Positions 47,190-60,054 of a DNA stretch of 64,000 bases are shown piece after piece. The position numbers and the translations under genes are program-made. Under the pieces are notes generated by a model. The model had not been told where the DNA came from, did not search any database, and saw only the letters and a list, made by a program, of their open reading frames with translations. The number at the start of each line of letters is the position of its first letter. Within the stretch, counting starts at the first letter, position 1. Origin of the DNA: Diplosphaera chodatii (Eukaryota; Chlorophyta; Trebouxiophyceae; Prasiolales; Stichococcaceae); the NCBI GenBank assembly GCA_032358165.1, contig JAALGY010000041.1, positions 434,001-498,000 on the forward strand. The letters are read 5' to 3'.

Positions 47190-50100
47190 ATGCGTCCTGC
47201 CGTTCTGGTGCTCACCGTTGTCGCGGTTTCCTTGGCAGCGCCGTGTCAAGGCCTTGACAATGGTCTGGGGTTGAAGCCACAGATGGGGTGAGCCATTTCC
47301 TGGTAGCCCGAGCAACGAGCCGCCTGGTGTGCAGCTGAATCTGTGTGCAAACGTCCAAGACCTCTCTGTGTGCCTCCCGTGCAGCTGGAACAGCTGGAAT
47401 GCATTCGGCGTCCGCAGTACGTCCTCCATCGCTCTTCTTACTGAGTCTTGAATGTGCATGCAGCTTTGGTGGTGTGGTGGTGGTCACAATGCATCAAAAC
47501 TCCAATGCAATCTGCTGCAGTTGACGAGAAGTCCATCAGGCAGATGGCGGACTTGCTGGTGGAGGATGGCTACCTCAAGGCAGGCTACTCCTACCTGAAC
47601 CTGGATGGTGCGCGCATCTGATACCATTGAGCACTAAAGTACGCCTGTGTGGCTGCCTAACGTGAGTCTGCGCTGGGCCGTGTTGCAACATGCTGCGAGG
47701 TGCTGCTTTGCTACACGCAGATGCATGGGCTGAGATGCGCCGAGGGCATGACGGCAAGCTGCAAGCCAGCTCCAATCGCTTCGGCGCCGGCGTTGCAGAC
47801 CTGGCAGACTATGTCCATTCGAAAGGTGGGCCATATTGCCGTAACTGAATCTGCCTGGTCTGCGTCAGCTGCGCTGTCCTGCCACATTGTAGCGTCATGA
47901 TACACATTGGACTATCCTAGCTTTCTTGGCTTCATGATGCAGACCTCAAGCTGGGCATTTACGGGGACGCCGGCTACCTGACATGTGCTGGGTTCCCTGG
48001 CAGCCGCGGCTTCGAGTCGCGTGACGCTGCATCATATGCAGGGTGGGGCGTGGACTACCTCAAATACGACAACTGCTGGTACGCACAACATGTTCACCTT
48101 GTTTCAGGGTCTCTTCTGTACACTGTGTCAGCGGGTCCCAGTCACGCAGACACCATGATGCCATTACTCCCCTGTGCTAGCTGCGCTGAAGGTGTATCAG
48201 AGCTGTGTGGTCCCCTGTAGGGCGGACAAGGGGGACTGGGTGGTCAACAGGTGACTGCTGTTGTGCCGTTGTGGTTGAAGCCGCAGCATTCGGTGTGTTG
48301 CTGAGCTCTGCAGTAAGCCACAGGATGAGTCGTGCTTGGTGATTGTGTGGCAGGTACACGGCGATGCGTGATGCACTGAATGCGACGGGGCGACCCATCC
48401 TGTACTCCCTGTGCGAGTGGGGCGTCGCGGACCCCTGGCTGTGGGCGCCCGCGGTGCGGCCTCCATTGTCTGGCCTGCTATCATCCTGAACGGCAGTCTC
48501 CTACACCAACTGCTGTACAAGGCGGCATCAGGCAACCAAGGAGCTGCAGCATCGGTGCAGTGTGCTTTTGATGGTACACTTACGCCGGCATCTGGACATC
48601 CAGAGCAGTCCTCAAGGGCACCGCCTCAGCGGCGCCGCCCCGCTGGGCGCGCAGGTGGGCAACAGCTGGCGCACGACGGACGACATCCAGGCCAACTGGA
48701 ACTCGGTGCTGGAGTGCCTGGACAACACGGTGGGCCTCGCGCGCTTCGCGGGGCCCGGCGCCTGGAACGACCCCGACATGCTGGAGGTCAGCGCAGGGTT
48801 TCGATCTGGGTTCGATTTGGTGGAATGTGCATGCACACGCTGGCACCATGTGACCCGCAACACCCAGTGCTGAGTCGCGCCAGACACGGGGCTGTCAGCC
48901 AATTGCATGCGACTTTGAAACTGAGAGCATATGTGTGATGCCGGGACTGTGGGTATGTGCACAGCTGTGGAAGGAAAACCTTCTGTATTCTACCCGACAG
49001 GTCGGCAACGGCAAGCTGACACTGTCGGAGCAGCGGGCGCACTTTGCGCTGTGGGCGCTGCTCAAGGCTCCGCTGCTCATTGGCACCGACCTGCGCACGG
49101 CGCCAGCAGGTGCCATGCCCACCGGCAGCTGCCTTTGGCTGCCGCACACCACCATGCTGCCGTACATCGCAGTGACCTTGCCTCCCAGCAGCGACCTGAA
49201 CGCCACAGGTGGTCTGATGTACCCCTTCCTTATGTATCCATGGCTTGCGGTGCAGATGTCAAGGCGATACTGCTGGCGGAGGAGGTGGTCGCCGTCAACC
49301 AGGACCCGCTGGGCGTCGCGGGCGACCTCATCTGGAAGCAGGGCCCCAACGAGGTGTGCCACCCGACAATACGCAGTCCCCTTTTCCTTCCTCTGGACCT
49401 GCGGCAAAGGCTGAGTGTAGCAGCTGCAGGGACGCAGCCCTTGAGCAGCTCACCGGAGCCAGGCCCCGGACTCGCAGCTGCAGATTGGGGGCCCAGCTGC
49501 GCTTGGCTGGCGCGCAGGTGTATGCGGCGCGACAGGCTGAGTATAGTAGCTGCAGGGAAGCAGCCCTTGAACAGCTCACCAGAGCCCCGGACTCGCAGCT
49601 GCAGATGGAGGCGCCAGCTGCGCTTGGCTGCCGTGCAGGTGTATGCGGCGCCGCTGCGGGGGGGCGCCCGCGCGGTGGTGCTGTTCAACCGGCACCACCC
49701 CGAGTACCCGCTGCACGACATCACCGTGACGTGGGCCATGCTGGGGTACGAGGGGTGCGAGGAGGCGGTGGTGCGGGACCTGTACGCTCGGTCCGACCTC
49801 GGGAAGCATGCAGGTGATAGTCAACGCCACTGCGGGTCGAAGCAGTGTATGGCGCCCAAGGGCAGGTGCTTTCAGCCTGCTGTGCTTCCAGCCTGCTGTG
49901 TACAACATCTTGTGCAGGCTTGCAGTTCCTTCACAGTCTGTCGTGCCTTCTGCACAGGCGGCTTCACGGCGGCGGTACAGGCGCACGGCGCCATGGCGCT
50001 GCGCATCACCCCGGTCAACGCATCGGCGGCACACGAGGCGTGGCGCCCCTGGGACGGCAGCAGCGCCACAGCAAACGGCCGCATGAGCAGCAAACCAAGG

Positions 50101-50226
50101 CGTGCAGCAGGTCGCACTGCCAAGAGGAGGAGGCGAAGCAGGTTGACAGCAGGTACAAATCAAGTGCAACTGCGGGAGCCTCAAGTGAGCGGCAGCACTG
50201 CCGGGCAGGTGTCAAGCATGGAGTGA
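47190..50226 (+). CDS. Alpha-galactosidase, glycoside hydrolase family 27, secreted
   Basis: Hydrolyses terminal alpha-linked galactose. Exon 1 (47190-47287) encodes a signal peptide ([20 protein letters not shown]) followed by [13 protein letters not shown], which splices to WNSWNAFGV, the family's N-terminus. Then [70 protein letters not shown] and [13 protein letters not shown] (catalytic nucleophile Asp in KYDNCW), [53 protein letters not shown] and [14 protein letters not shown] (acid/base Asp in NDPDML). After these come [33 protein letters not shown], and a C-terminal beta domain with [19 protein letters not shown] and [19 protein letters not shown]. The tail after about 50085 is basic and Ser-rich, beyond the usual family end. 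All catalytic residues are intact. A 126-bp tandem duplication affects one acceptor (see repeat). Confidence 0.95.
49411..49656. repeat. 126-bp tandem duplication around an alpha-galactosidase splice acceptor
   Basis: The block from 49411 is repeated from 49537 with high but incomplete identity (for example CTGAGTGTAGCAGCTGCAGG versus CTGAGTATAGTAGCTGCAGG). Each copy ends in a candidate acceptor followed by GTGTATGCGGCGC. Only the second copy runs on into the conserved C-terminal domain coding sequence. Confidence 0.9.
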
Positions 50227-50541
50227 CAAGTAGATGCTGGGGTGTGAAATAGTGCAGACACATGCGTTACCTGACAACGGGTTGCTGCAGCTGGGAAGGC
50301 AGAGTTGGTGCAGACATGAACGTAGGTACGCACATTACCACCTTGACTGTAACTGTAATCGGACATCGTTTGTAGAGAAACCACCACCCACGGTGAGGCT
50401 GATTGGTGCATGCTCAACAAAGCAGGCAAGATTGATCCAGCACCCAAGACAACATGATGCTCGCTGCACCAGCTCAACAGGCTTACAGTCCTGGCTGGCT
50501 AGTGCACTGCCCTGTTGCAGTTCCTTAGCCACCACTCCAGA
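50227..50541. other. Convergent intergenic region, alpha-galactosidase and zinc-finger gene
   Basis: About 315 bases between two convergent stops. No coding frame is supported and no clear poly(A) motif was picked out. Confidence 0.35.
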
Positions 50542-52817
50542 TCACTTGGATGCCCCGCACTTGAAGCACTCATTACGGGACGCAAAGCAGTGCGCCCCGC
50601 AGTCGCGGCAGTTCCAGTCGCCAGCACGGAAATCCTGCCCTCCACCGCCGCCACCACCACCACTGCTGCCACCACCGCCGCCTGAAGCAGCGTGGAGGAG
50701 TGCAGGGTGCAAACCACTGTAGATGAACAGGGGCCACCCTCTTGTAGAGGAGCACAATGCCAAAATTGCACAAGCAGCCGACATCCGCACATGTCACAGA
50801 GCAGCAGGCCAAAGAGGTGCGGTACAGCAACGTGATGAAGGCCACGCAATGGAGCAAACTGTGTGCAAGATACTGTTGTTGTACATGCAGCTCAGGTGGA
50901 CCAGCAACCCACCGTATCCGCCGCCACCGCCGCTGCCACCATAGCGGGGCTCCGAGTAGCTTGAACGACCGCCTCCCCCATAGCCGCCTCCGCCCCCGCC
51001 GTAGGAGCTCCCTCCTCCCCCTCCACTGTAGCCACCGCCCCCTGCGCATAACCAATATGACGATTGAGTCTCACAAGTACAGCTGGAGCACCAGCGTGGT
51101 GACGTACCTCACATCAAGCTACTACAGGCTCTTCTTTCACTCATTGCGACAATGTATGGTTTGACGCACGCAACGCACCAGGCTTGTCAGTGTAGCATGA
51201 GTAGCAGCGGTCGCGGCTCTGGAAGTTGTGAGAGCGACACCTACGAGTAGCATCCACAAGCACACTTGAATCTACCTTACCCAGCTGCCTCCACAGCTTC
51301 ACCAGCTGTTCTCAGCAACCTGCAACGCCCTGCCCCAGTGCAAGCTCATCCTCATGCTACTGGGGGCACAGCGCACTTGGGGCACTCCCAGTCTCCAGGC
51401 CGCCAGGACTGGTTGTTGAAGCCGCCCGGGCCGCCGCCGCCGCCGGCGTACCCGCCGCCGCCGCCGCCATAGCCCCCTGGAGACACGCCAGCCCAGCCAC
51501 ACGCCTCGCTTCACGCCTCACCCCACCGGAACCAGAGCAGCCATGGCGACACCAGGTGACACCCCCATGCGCTGATGCCGGCGGCGAGCCGCAGCCCCCC
51601 AGGCCATGCCAAGCAGCACTGCTGTCACCCCCTCTGCCCCCGCTGTTCCAGCGCTGGTCACCCCATCACCGACACAACCGGGGACCAACCTGGAACAAGC
51701 GGAGCAGCAAGCATGAGACAGGGCGCAGCTCGACTGTTCCTTGCGGTCAGCAGACAAGAGTGGAGGTCATTGGGGCTTCAGGGCCTGCCCAGCAGCAATG
51801 TAGGGCACGCACCGCCACCGTAGCCGCCACCACCTCCATAGCCCCCACCGCCGTAGCCGCCGCCGCCGCCGCCGTAGCCGCCGCCCCCGCGGGACGAGCC
51901 GTAGCCGCGGTCGCGGTCGTCGCGCCGCGAGTACCGGTCGCGCGAGCGGCTGCGGCTGTACGACCGCCTGCGGCGGTCCCTCGAGCGTGAGCGGGACCTG
52001 TGAGGCGCAAAGCATCAGGCCGAGTTGAGGTCAACCCAAGTTTGGGCCAAACTGCTGCTGACCTGCATAAAGTCTGACATTGTTTGCCTTGCTGACGAGG
52101 AGGCTCACATCGCCCTGGCACGGTGCAGAAACGGGCTGGTCGTTCGCCTCAGTGTACAGCTCCAACTAGCAGCCCATTAGCAAGTGCACCACACCGCATC
52201 AGAAGCAGGAGATGCCTCAGCGCACAGCACACAAGCGGAGAGGAGGCGCGGCACCTGCTGGAGGAGCGGGAGCGGCTGGAGGAGCGGCTGCGGGATCGGC
52301 TGGACCGGCTGCGGGAGCGGCTGCTGGCGCTGCGGGAGCGGGACCGGTCTCCGCGCGGGCTGGGCGACCGGCCGCCGTCCTCCGCCTTCAGCGCGCCGCC
52401 GTCGTCCTCCTTGGCGGCCTCCTTCTCCAGCTCCTGCGGCAGTGACCGCGCCCGGGGTCACCATCGTCAGGGCCCGCATGTTACAAGTCATGGATGTGGC
52501 AGCGCAGCGAGCACAACAGGCTGCACGGGTGCCAGGTGTGCCGGAGGCGGTGGGAAGATGAGCGTCGCACAGGTAACATGAGCTGCCAAGTGCTCAACGT
52601 CACATGCCGCGCATGGTTATTGTGACACAAGTGCACGAGGGACTCGGCGAAAGCTGGATCAGAGGCAATCTGGAGGTGCCACTCAGGCTAGCACAGGCTA
52701 GCACTGCAGCAACATGCGGCCAACCTGCATGTAGCGAACGTCACTTGCCTGTACGTCTACAGCGGGTGCATCCTCGCCGTCCATAGCCGGAGCAACTGTG
52801 ACACCCTCGTCGCTCAT
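50542..52817 (-). CDS. Gly-rich, SR-rich protein with two RanBP2-type zinc fingers
   Basis: Probably an RNA-binding or splicing-related nuclear protein (compare ZRANB2 or TAF15 types). The start is MSDEGVTVAPAMDGEDAPAV at 52817. An exon at about 52250-52440 reads LEKEAAKEDDGGALKAEDGG and then alternating Arg/Ser dipeptides. The next (about 51812-51995) continues RS-rich and changes to Gly-Gly-Tyr repeats. Zinc finger 1 is split by an intron: GDWECPK (about 51395) joins CRSHNFQSRDRCYSC (about 51200-51245), with C-x2-C-x10-C-x2-C spacing. More Gly/Tyr-rich exons follow (about 50930-51045 and 50640-50690). Zinc finger 2 is GDWNCRDCGAHCFASRNECF then KCGASK, ending at the stop at 50542. No RRM was seen. 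The first intron may use a GCAAGT donor (GTACAG|GCAAGT), with GTACAG as a GT alternative. Confidence 0.8.
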
Positions 52818-53726
52818 TGTGGGTTGCGGACCAGATTGCTGTCAGGGCCCGCGGCGAATGTCACACAAGAGCACACAGCAAGTTTGCCAATCTATAACCC
52901 TGCTGCGCACGCTGCTGGTCCGCAAGCGCTAAGTGCGCCGCTGTGCGGGTTCGGTTGCCGACGACTTGAAGGCAACCACCTTTTGCCTTTCACAGCAGGA
53001 TCGGCGCCTTTCACCACCTCCACCTCCGGTCGCTCGCGGTGCAAATTATCGTGCTTAAAGACGCTACAAGCCAGATGCAGGTCTGACATCGTCAAGTCGA
53101 ACTTGTCATAGGGCTCCGCAGCTGGCACCTCGGCTTAACGTCTGCTGGCCGGCTGGCTAGGCTAGGGTTTAACACCTGCTGACTCCGACTGCTTGCCACT
53201 TCATGTCAACTTCGGGTGTGCATGCGGGAGCTTGATCCGGAGGCCGTCGCAGACTTCACACTTGTTGAGACAAGCGGTTGGGTATATATACGTTGCGGTG
53301 GTCGCGAGGACTGCGCGAGTGGCATCGGAGTGTGGAAAACTGGCTCTTCAGGCGGTACCGGCAGCGCCCATCGCTTGCTTGCCGGCGCGTGTGTGGTCCC
53401 CTTTTCGACGCTTCAACCGTTGCAGAGGTGATGCAACATCATTTGCTGCTGCTGATGCCACTTCCCCCAGATCGCATCAGCACTTGCACCGCGGTTCACC
53501 AGGGCCTTACTCATGTCGATAGGCCAGATGAGCGTCATCCGTCAAATTCAGCGCTTTGCATGCAGCCCATCAACTTTCATGCTTGCACACCATGATTTGA
53601 GACGGTTTGTGTGCGTTGACACCGTCACGCCGTGCCCTGCGGATTGAAAGCAGCTGTCCATCCCAGCTGCACCACCTGCACACCACTCCATCGGTGGTGT
53701 ACTGCGCCTGGCCGGCGCAACCTGCG
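52818..53726. promoter_or_regulatory. Divergent region upstream of acetyl-CoA synthetase and the zinc-finger gene
   Basis: About 900 bases. A TATATATA stretch at 53283-53291 could serve as a TATA-like element for the rightward gene. A minus-strand frame (about 52892-53095, MSDLHLACSVFKHDNLHRER) has moderately coding-like composition but no start or splice context, so it is not called as a gene. Confidence 0.35.
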
Positions 53727-56700
53727 ATGAGACTCATCTATCGCCTCAGCGCAGGCGGCCGGCTGCGAGTCATCGGAGCTCAGACGCATCTGACATCGGC
53801 GCCACCAGCCTTTCGGCAGCGCGGCGTGATGGGCGGCGATGATGAGGGTCCTCTGCAGGCCTTCAAGAAGGGCGGCGATCACAAGGTGGGCCAGGTTTGT
53901 TCCCTGAGGAGCCGTGAACATCATATACAGATCGCTCAGATCATGCCATTTAAATGGCAGTCGTCTGCGGCATGCACCACCTCCTATGCAATGGTCACCT
54001 GCATTCGCAAACCCCGTTGCTCCTGGCGGCCACCTGTGGTGCGCGCCTCTTGCCACGCAGGCCACAGCTATCCGTGTCTATCCGTCACAGTCAGTGCCCA
54101 ACTGCATAGACTGAGAAGCGGCGGCAAGCGTGGTCATGCATGCAGGGGCAGAAGCACCAGGCGGTGGCCAACTGGACGCCGCCGGACGAGCTGCGCCAGA
54201 AGTGCCACATCAGCTCCAAGCAGCAGTATGACGAGATGTACAAGCGGTCCATTGAGGACCCAGAGGGCTTCTGGGGCGACATCGCCAACCAGTTCCACTG
54301 GGAGAAGAAGGTACTGGTCAAGCTTGGGAGTGATGCTGGTCCAGCTACTGATCGTGCGCATGCTGCATGCCGCGTACTCTGTTTGCTGTCGTGAAACCTT
54401 GAGCCGGTCGCTGAGATGCGCGCTTACGCTGCAGTGGGAGCCCGGGCACTTCAAGTCCAACTTTGACGTGCGCAAGGGCGAGATCTTCACCTCCTGGTTC
54501 AAGGGCGCGACCACAAACATGTGCGTCAGCTCAAGCTCATGCCCGCAGCCTGCATGTGCGTTGCAGTCAGCGTTGGGGCTGTTTGAGGTGTTCCCACTTT
54601 CCAGTCAGAGCACTCCAGCCCAGCAGTTGATGCCGTGCGGTTTGTTGAGGCGGGTCCTGCACCTCTCTGGTGCAGATGCTACAACTGTCTGGACAAGAAC
54701 ATCGCGGAGGGCCGCGGCGACCAGACGTGCATCCTGTGGGAGGGCAACGAGCCTGGGAAGGACCAGGAGATGAAGTACCAGGAGGTGCTGGACAGGACCT
54801 GCCGCCTGGTGCGTGGTCTTCTCCAGTTTCAGGGTCTTGCAACAAGGCCCTGAGCATGCCACTATCATTGGTATCAGCTCACTCCTTTAGCTAATCTGAA
54901 GGAAGTAGCTGAGAATACACTCTGCAATGTCAGGTCAGTAGTGTCCTGCTGCATATCCTGCCATGATGTCCCTCAGCAATGCCCCTTGCAATACACTTCA
55001 GCCTGCGTGCACGCATGTCCGCAGGCCAACTGGCTGCGGTCGGTGGGCGTGAAGAAGGGCGACGCGGTGTGCATCTACATGCCGATGCTGCCGGAGCTGC
55101 CGATCGCGATGCTGGCGTGCGCGCGCATCGGCGCGGTGCACTCGGTGGTGTTTGCCGGCTTCTCCTCAGAGTCGCTCGCCCAGCGCATCGAGGACTGCAA
55201 GTCCAACGTCGTCATCACCTGCAACGGTGCGCACTACAGACCTCCTGGCAGCCACTTGTGCCATCAGCTGCATGCTTCGGTTGGACAGTGCTCGTTACGA
55301 AGGCTGCACTCTTACAGCATAACCTCCAAAGCTGTGACTTGGCTGTATTTCACATCTCATGCCCGTGTCTATCCATGTTGCTTTGGATAGCTGCCTTGCA
55401 CTGAGCTGCTTCCGCCCCCTGCAGCGGTCATGCGCGGCCCAAAGCGGATCGATCTGAAGAAGATCGTTGACAAGGGCCTGGATCTGGCCAAGCGCTCAGC
55501 TGAGGTGAGCCTTGTATCAAAGCGCGCTCCTGACATTTGTAGTGCAGCCCTGTTGCTAGCTGTGAGGATGCAGCCTTGTCGTGATGTGCGCAGCCTGGCG
55601 CATGAAAGGGTGTTACTTCTGCACTATGCTTTGAGACCTGCCACCGTCTACTATTGGACCACCATGCAGCTGGACGTCAGCAGCAGGCGGCGCCACAAGT
55701 AGTGAAATAGTAATCAACGCAGCCGCGTATGCCCATGCAGGTGGAGCACTGCCTGGTGTACGAGAACAAGGACGCGCTGTCGGCGGAGGACACGCCCTGG
55801 ACGGGCGGCCGGGACCGCTGGTACGGCAGCGAGGTGGCGGAGCAGGACGCCAAGGCCGACGTGGAGTGGGTCGACGCCGAGGACCCGCTGTTCCTCCTGT
55901 GAGTCGTGTTGCTGGGCGTCATGTCACTGGGTGTCACTTGGTGTCCCTGCGCCCTGCCAATCTGGTGGGGGCGTTCGCGCGGTGGCTGGGCGCACAGCTT
56001 CGTCGTGTGCCTGACCCCCCGGCCGGTGTGCATTTGGCGTCGCTTCTTCCGGCGGCTTGGCGCACGCATCGACCTGGGCTCCTGCCTGCGCGCAGGTACA
56101 CTTCGGGCTCCACTGGCAGGCCGAAGGGCGTGCTGCACACGACCGGTGAGCGCTGTGCAAGAGTCTTGGTGTCTAGGGTTTAGGGTTTATGCAGGTGCTG
56201 GCGCCTGAGCCGCACATGGCGTCGGGCAGCTGCAGCCGTTTCCCCAGGAAGCGAGCAGTCTGACGCCCACTGCCCATCTGCCACAGGGGGGTACATGCTG
56301 GCGGCGGCCACGACCACCAAGTACGCCTTCGACATGCGGCCCGGCGACATCTACTGGTGAGGCCCTGCCTCCCGCCAGCCAGTGCGCGGCTGCATGGGTG
56401 GCTCGTCAACACTAGGGTGGGCGGTGGCGGTGGCGGGTCTGACTCGCAACAGGCTTGCCACATGCACAAGCAGTGAAATCCGACCGTCTGGGATCTGACA
56501 TGCAGGTGCACTGCTGACTGCGGCTGGATCACCGGGCACACATACCTGACCTATGGCCCGCTGCTCAACGGCGCCGTCAACGTCGTGTTTGAGGGGGTGC
56601 CCACCTACCCGAGCCCCTCGCGGTGCTGGGAGATCGTGGAGAAGTACAAGGTGCAGTCTAGGGTTTAGAGCGCTCAGCTCGCCTTCTGGCTGCTCCACAT

Positions 56701-59700
56701 GCTCAGCCCCCGACCGCGCAGTCCTCCACAGGGATGTCACCACTGCTGCTGCCTCTGCAGGTGGACCGGTTTGGGGGCTGGGTTCTGCTCTGCTGATGCG
56801 GTGCTGCCCCCTCGTCCGCAGGTCAAGCAGTTCTATACGGCACCGACGCTCATCCGCAGCCTCATGGGCGCGGGCGCGAAGCACGTGGAGAAGCACGACC
56901 GCTCGTCGCTGCGCATCCTGGGCACCGTCGGCGAGCCCATCAACCCCGAGGCCTGGCGGTGGTACTTCGAGGTGGGACGGGGATGCGGCTGTTGCTGCCA
57001 CAGAAGCTTCTGGGGTGTGGCCACGACCAGCACAAGATGCTGCAAAACCATCTGCAAATAGCCTGCGCTGACATATCCATGATGCCTGCTTCTGCTGAAA
57101 GCTGCCGGATGGTGTACCTTGCCGCTGCATCACACTGCATTCAACAGCCGCCATGAGAGGCTGTAAACCGTTGATGGAGCACCACTAGCCGTGTGGATCG
57201 CTTGCCAGCAGCGTCCCTGCTAAGATGCTAGATAAGACGAAGAAGATGCCACATCCATCTGTTGTATTAAGTCTATCTACATGTTGGGCCATGTCAGGTG
57301 GTGGGCGAGAAGCGGTGCCCCATTGTGGACACCTGGTGGCAGACGGAGACGGCGGCGCACATGATCCTGCCGCTCCCCGGCGGCTGGACAGAGGTGCGCC
57401 CGTGCGTGTTGACTTATCTTCCTGTCCTGGTGCAGCAACTGCACCAAAGCATCCCCTGCACCCTCCTCACGGTTGGTGGGCTGCTGCTTGCCTGCCTGAC
57501 ACGGCATCAGCAGTAAGCTTACTGACGACCACACACCAGCCCAGCGCAGCTGACCGTGGTGTGTGCTGCGCTGCGCCCCACAGAAGCCGGGCTCGGCGAC
57601 GCTGCCGTTCTTTGGCGTGGTGCCCGCGGTCGTGGACGAGAAGGGCAACGAGCTCGAGGGCGCCTGCGAGGGCTACCTGTGCATCAAGCAGGTGCCGGGG
57701 GTCTGGGACCTTGCATTTTGATCTGTGGGTGTGTTATCGTGGTACCATGTGGGCCAAATTGCTCACGCCTTGCTGATATCAGTGCTCTGCAAACGTGCGC
57801 ATGGCCAAGTGGATGTGTGTTCTTGCAGGCATGGCCGTCCACCATTCGCACCGTGTATGGCGATCAGGTCAGTCTTTATGGCTTACTGAGCATCACAGCC
57901 GCACACATTCGCCTGTCACAGAATTGCCTAACCAGGCAGATCTAGTCTCCTTGATGTGCGCTGCAAACAACACTGCAGGAGCGGTACGAGACCACATACT
58001 TTGCTCCTTTCAAGGTGGGAGGTTTGCTGGGTATGCGCATCCCAGTACAATAGTACCATTCGTACTTGGTTGTACAGCATATTGGCGAGATGCTCGTTAC
58101 AACATGCTGCAGTCGTTCCTCTGCAGGGCTTCTACTTTTCAGGCGACGGCTGCCGCCGTGACGAGGATGGCTACTACTGGATCACAGGCCGTGTGGATGA
58201 TGTGAGTTGAAGCCATTGAGCTTTACAACATATTGCGCTTTGGGCTGTGGCAGAAGCAGCCCTTCGGCACAGGGCGGCGGATCTGGCATGCCCATGTGTT
58301 GACCCTGCATGTTGGCCAATCTGTCCATGATGTGCTGATCATTTCTGCTCAGGTCATCAATGTGTCTGGCCATCGCATCGGAACAGCAGAAGTGGAGTCC
58401 GCTCTGGTGCGTGCCTGCAACTTACACCCGTCTGACGCCCGCTGAGCTGCCTATGGGCCCTATTGTGGCATTTGCACGGGTTCCGCTCGTGCTGTGCACA
58501 GTCGTGCCAAGGCCATGCCGAGCCCTGTGAGCCGAGCCCTGTGAGCGCTCTGCAGGTCGGCCACTCGCACTGCTCCGAGGCGGCTGTCGTGGGTTTCGAG
58601 CACCCTGTGAAGGGCCAGGTGCCGCTCCCGTTGCGCTCTGATCACTGCCGCACCCGTACATGTCCTGCGACTTCCTGCCTGGTGTTGCGTTAGGCGGGCA
58701 AGCCATCATGTGCTTGCCCAGCACCCAGAAGATGCTGGGTAGCTTGGGAGCATGCCCAGGATTCTGCCCATGATGCAGTCGGGGTCGCACGTGTGGTCAC
58801 ACCAGCTGCTGCTGTGTGATTTTGTCAGACGGGCAGAAAGCATGTCGTGCACCAGCTGGCCACTTCAGCATGGTTGGCAGGGTGCTGTCAGGATGCCCGT
58901 GCGCAAGCGGCACAGCCTGGTGGTCTCAGACAGACGTCTGACAGTGATGCTGCCTGGTCTCAGGGCATCTACGCCTATGTCACGCTTGACGAGGGGGTGG
59001 AGACATCCGAGGAGCTGCGCAAGGAGCTCATCAATGCCGTGCGCAATGAGATTGGCGCCTTTGGTGAGCCGCACATGCATTATTGCACAGCAGGCGTACC
59101 GCGCGTGTTGCCGGAATGGCTTTGCTAAGTCTGCTAGGCCGTGTGTGAAGCAGTGTCATGGGTGTGAAACTGAGGGCGTTGGCACCATTGCTGCAGCTGC
59201 GCCGGACGTGATCCACTGGGCCCCAGGTGACTTCCTGCTCCATTGCTTTGGCATCTGCAGCAGAGCCTTGCTGTGTGAGGCACTGAATGATGATGTACTG
59301 ACTTGGCGCTTGCCTGTGCAACCGCACATGTGGCTGAGGTCGGCCGTCTGGGGCGTTTGCTGCAGGGCTGCCCAAGACGCGCAGTGGGAAGATCATGCGG
59401 CGGGTGCTGCGCAAGATCGCGGCGTTTGAGGAGAGTGAGCTGGGCGATACATCGACCCTTGCGGTAAGCAACCCTGCCTGAGTGACCAATTGTGGCCGAA
59501 CTTCCGTCTTGGCAATCACATCATGGCGGACGGGGTGCAGGTTGAGCACACGGCTTCATGTGACACATGGCACGAGACCTGCGTTAGTGAGGCATGTCCC
59601 CATGAACAATGCTGCCGTCATACTGTCAGACCGCACTGTTTATGTGGCCCCAAGCCGGCGCATATTTCCGGTGTCGTGGTGACTCAGGGTCACGGTTGAG

Positions 59701-60054
59701 TGACGGCCATGCCTTTGCCAAATCGGTTGGAAACAAAGTTGACCAGTGCCACATGTTTGTGTGTGAAGCATGCAGTTGTGTCGACACCCTGCATTTTGGA
59801 ACGCAGCATTACTTCTCCTCGTCGTTCGAATACTTCGCGGCTGCAGCACCCAGCTGTCTGCCATCCCGGCGACAGTCTCGTGGTCGGGCTGCCAGCTTCC
59901 GTGACCTACGCCAGCTGGCGGATTCCTGCGAGTATTCTCGTGACAGGGCCATGTTGCCCTTCATCCGTTGTAGTCAGTGACAGTGTGCTCTCGTGTGCAG
60001 GACCCCTCGATCGTGGATCAGCTCCTGGAGAACAGGCCACCGAAGAAGACCTGA
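53727..60054 (+). CDS. ACS: Acetyl-CoA synthetase (AMP-forming)
   Basis: Makes acetyl-CoA from acetate, ATP and CoA. About 22 exons, all apparently GT-AG, encode roughly 700 residues. Exon 1 (53727-53885) has an Arg-rich leader ([20 protein letters not shown]) suggesting organelle import. Exon 2 begins at 54146 and includes [13 protein letters not shown]. Then [60 protein letters not shown], and the AMP-binding P-loop [16 protein letters not shown] (split at 55901/56096). Further on are [29 protein letters not shown], the core motif [66 protein letters not shown], the hinge [24 protein letters not shown], and the acetylatable-lysine motif [15 protein letters not shown]. It ends [15 protein letters not shown] at 60054. 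All diagnostic motifs are intact. Confidence 0.96.

Noticed and set aside
48931..50226. Continuous 431-codon plus-strand frame
   Set aside because: It runs through introns of the alpha-galactosidase gene. Only its last part coincides with the true frame; the rest lacks the GH27 motifs found in the spliced model.
52892..53128. Minus-strand gene with a 78-codon frame
   Set aside because: The reading frame is closed upstream by TAA, and the only ATG lies well inside. No splice acceptor or family match supports it.
53607..54773. Continuous 388-codon plus-strand frame
   Set aside because: It covers the first acetyl-CoA synthetase exons and their introns. The spliced exons are in other frames and carry the conserved motifs.
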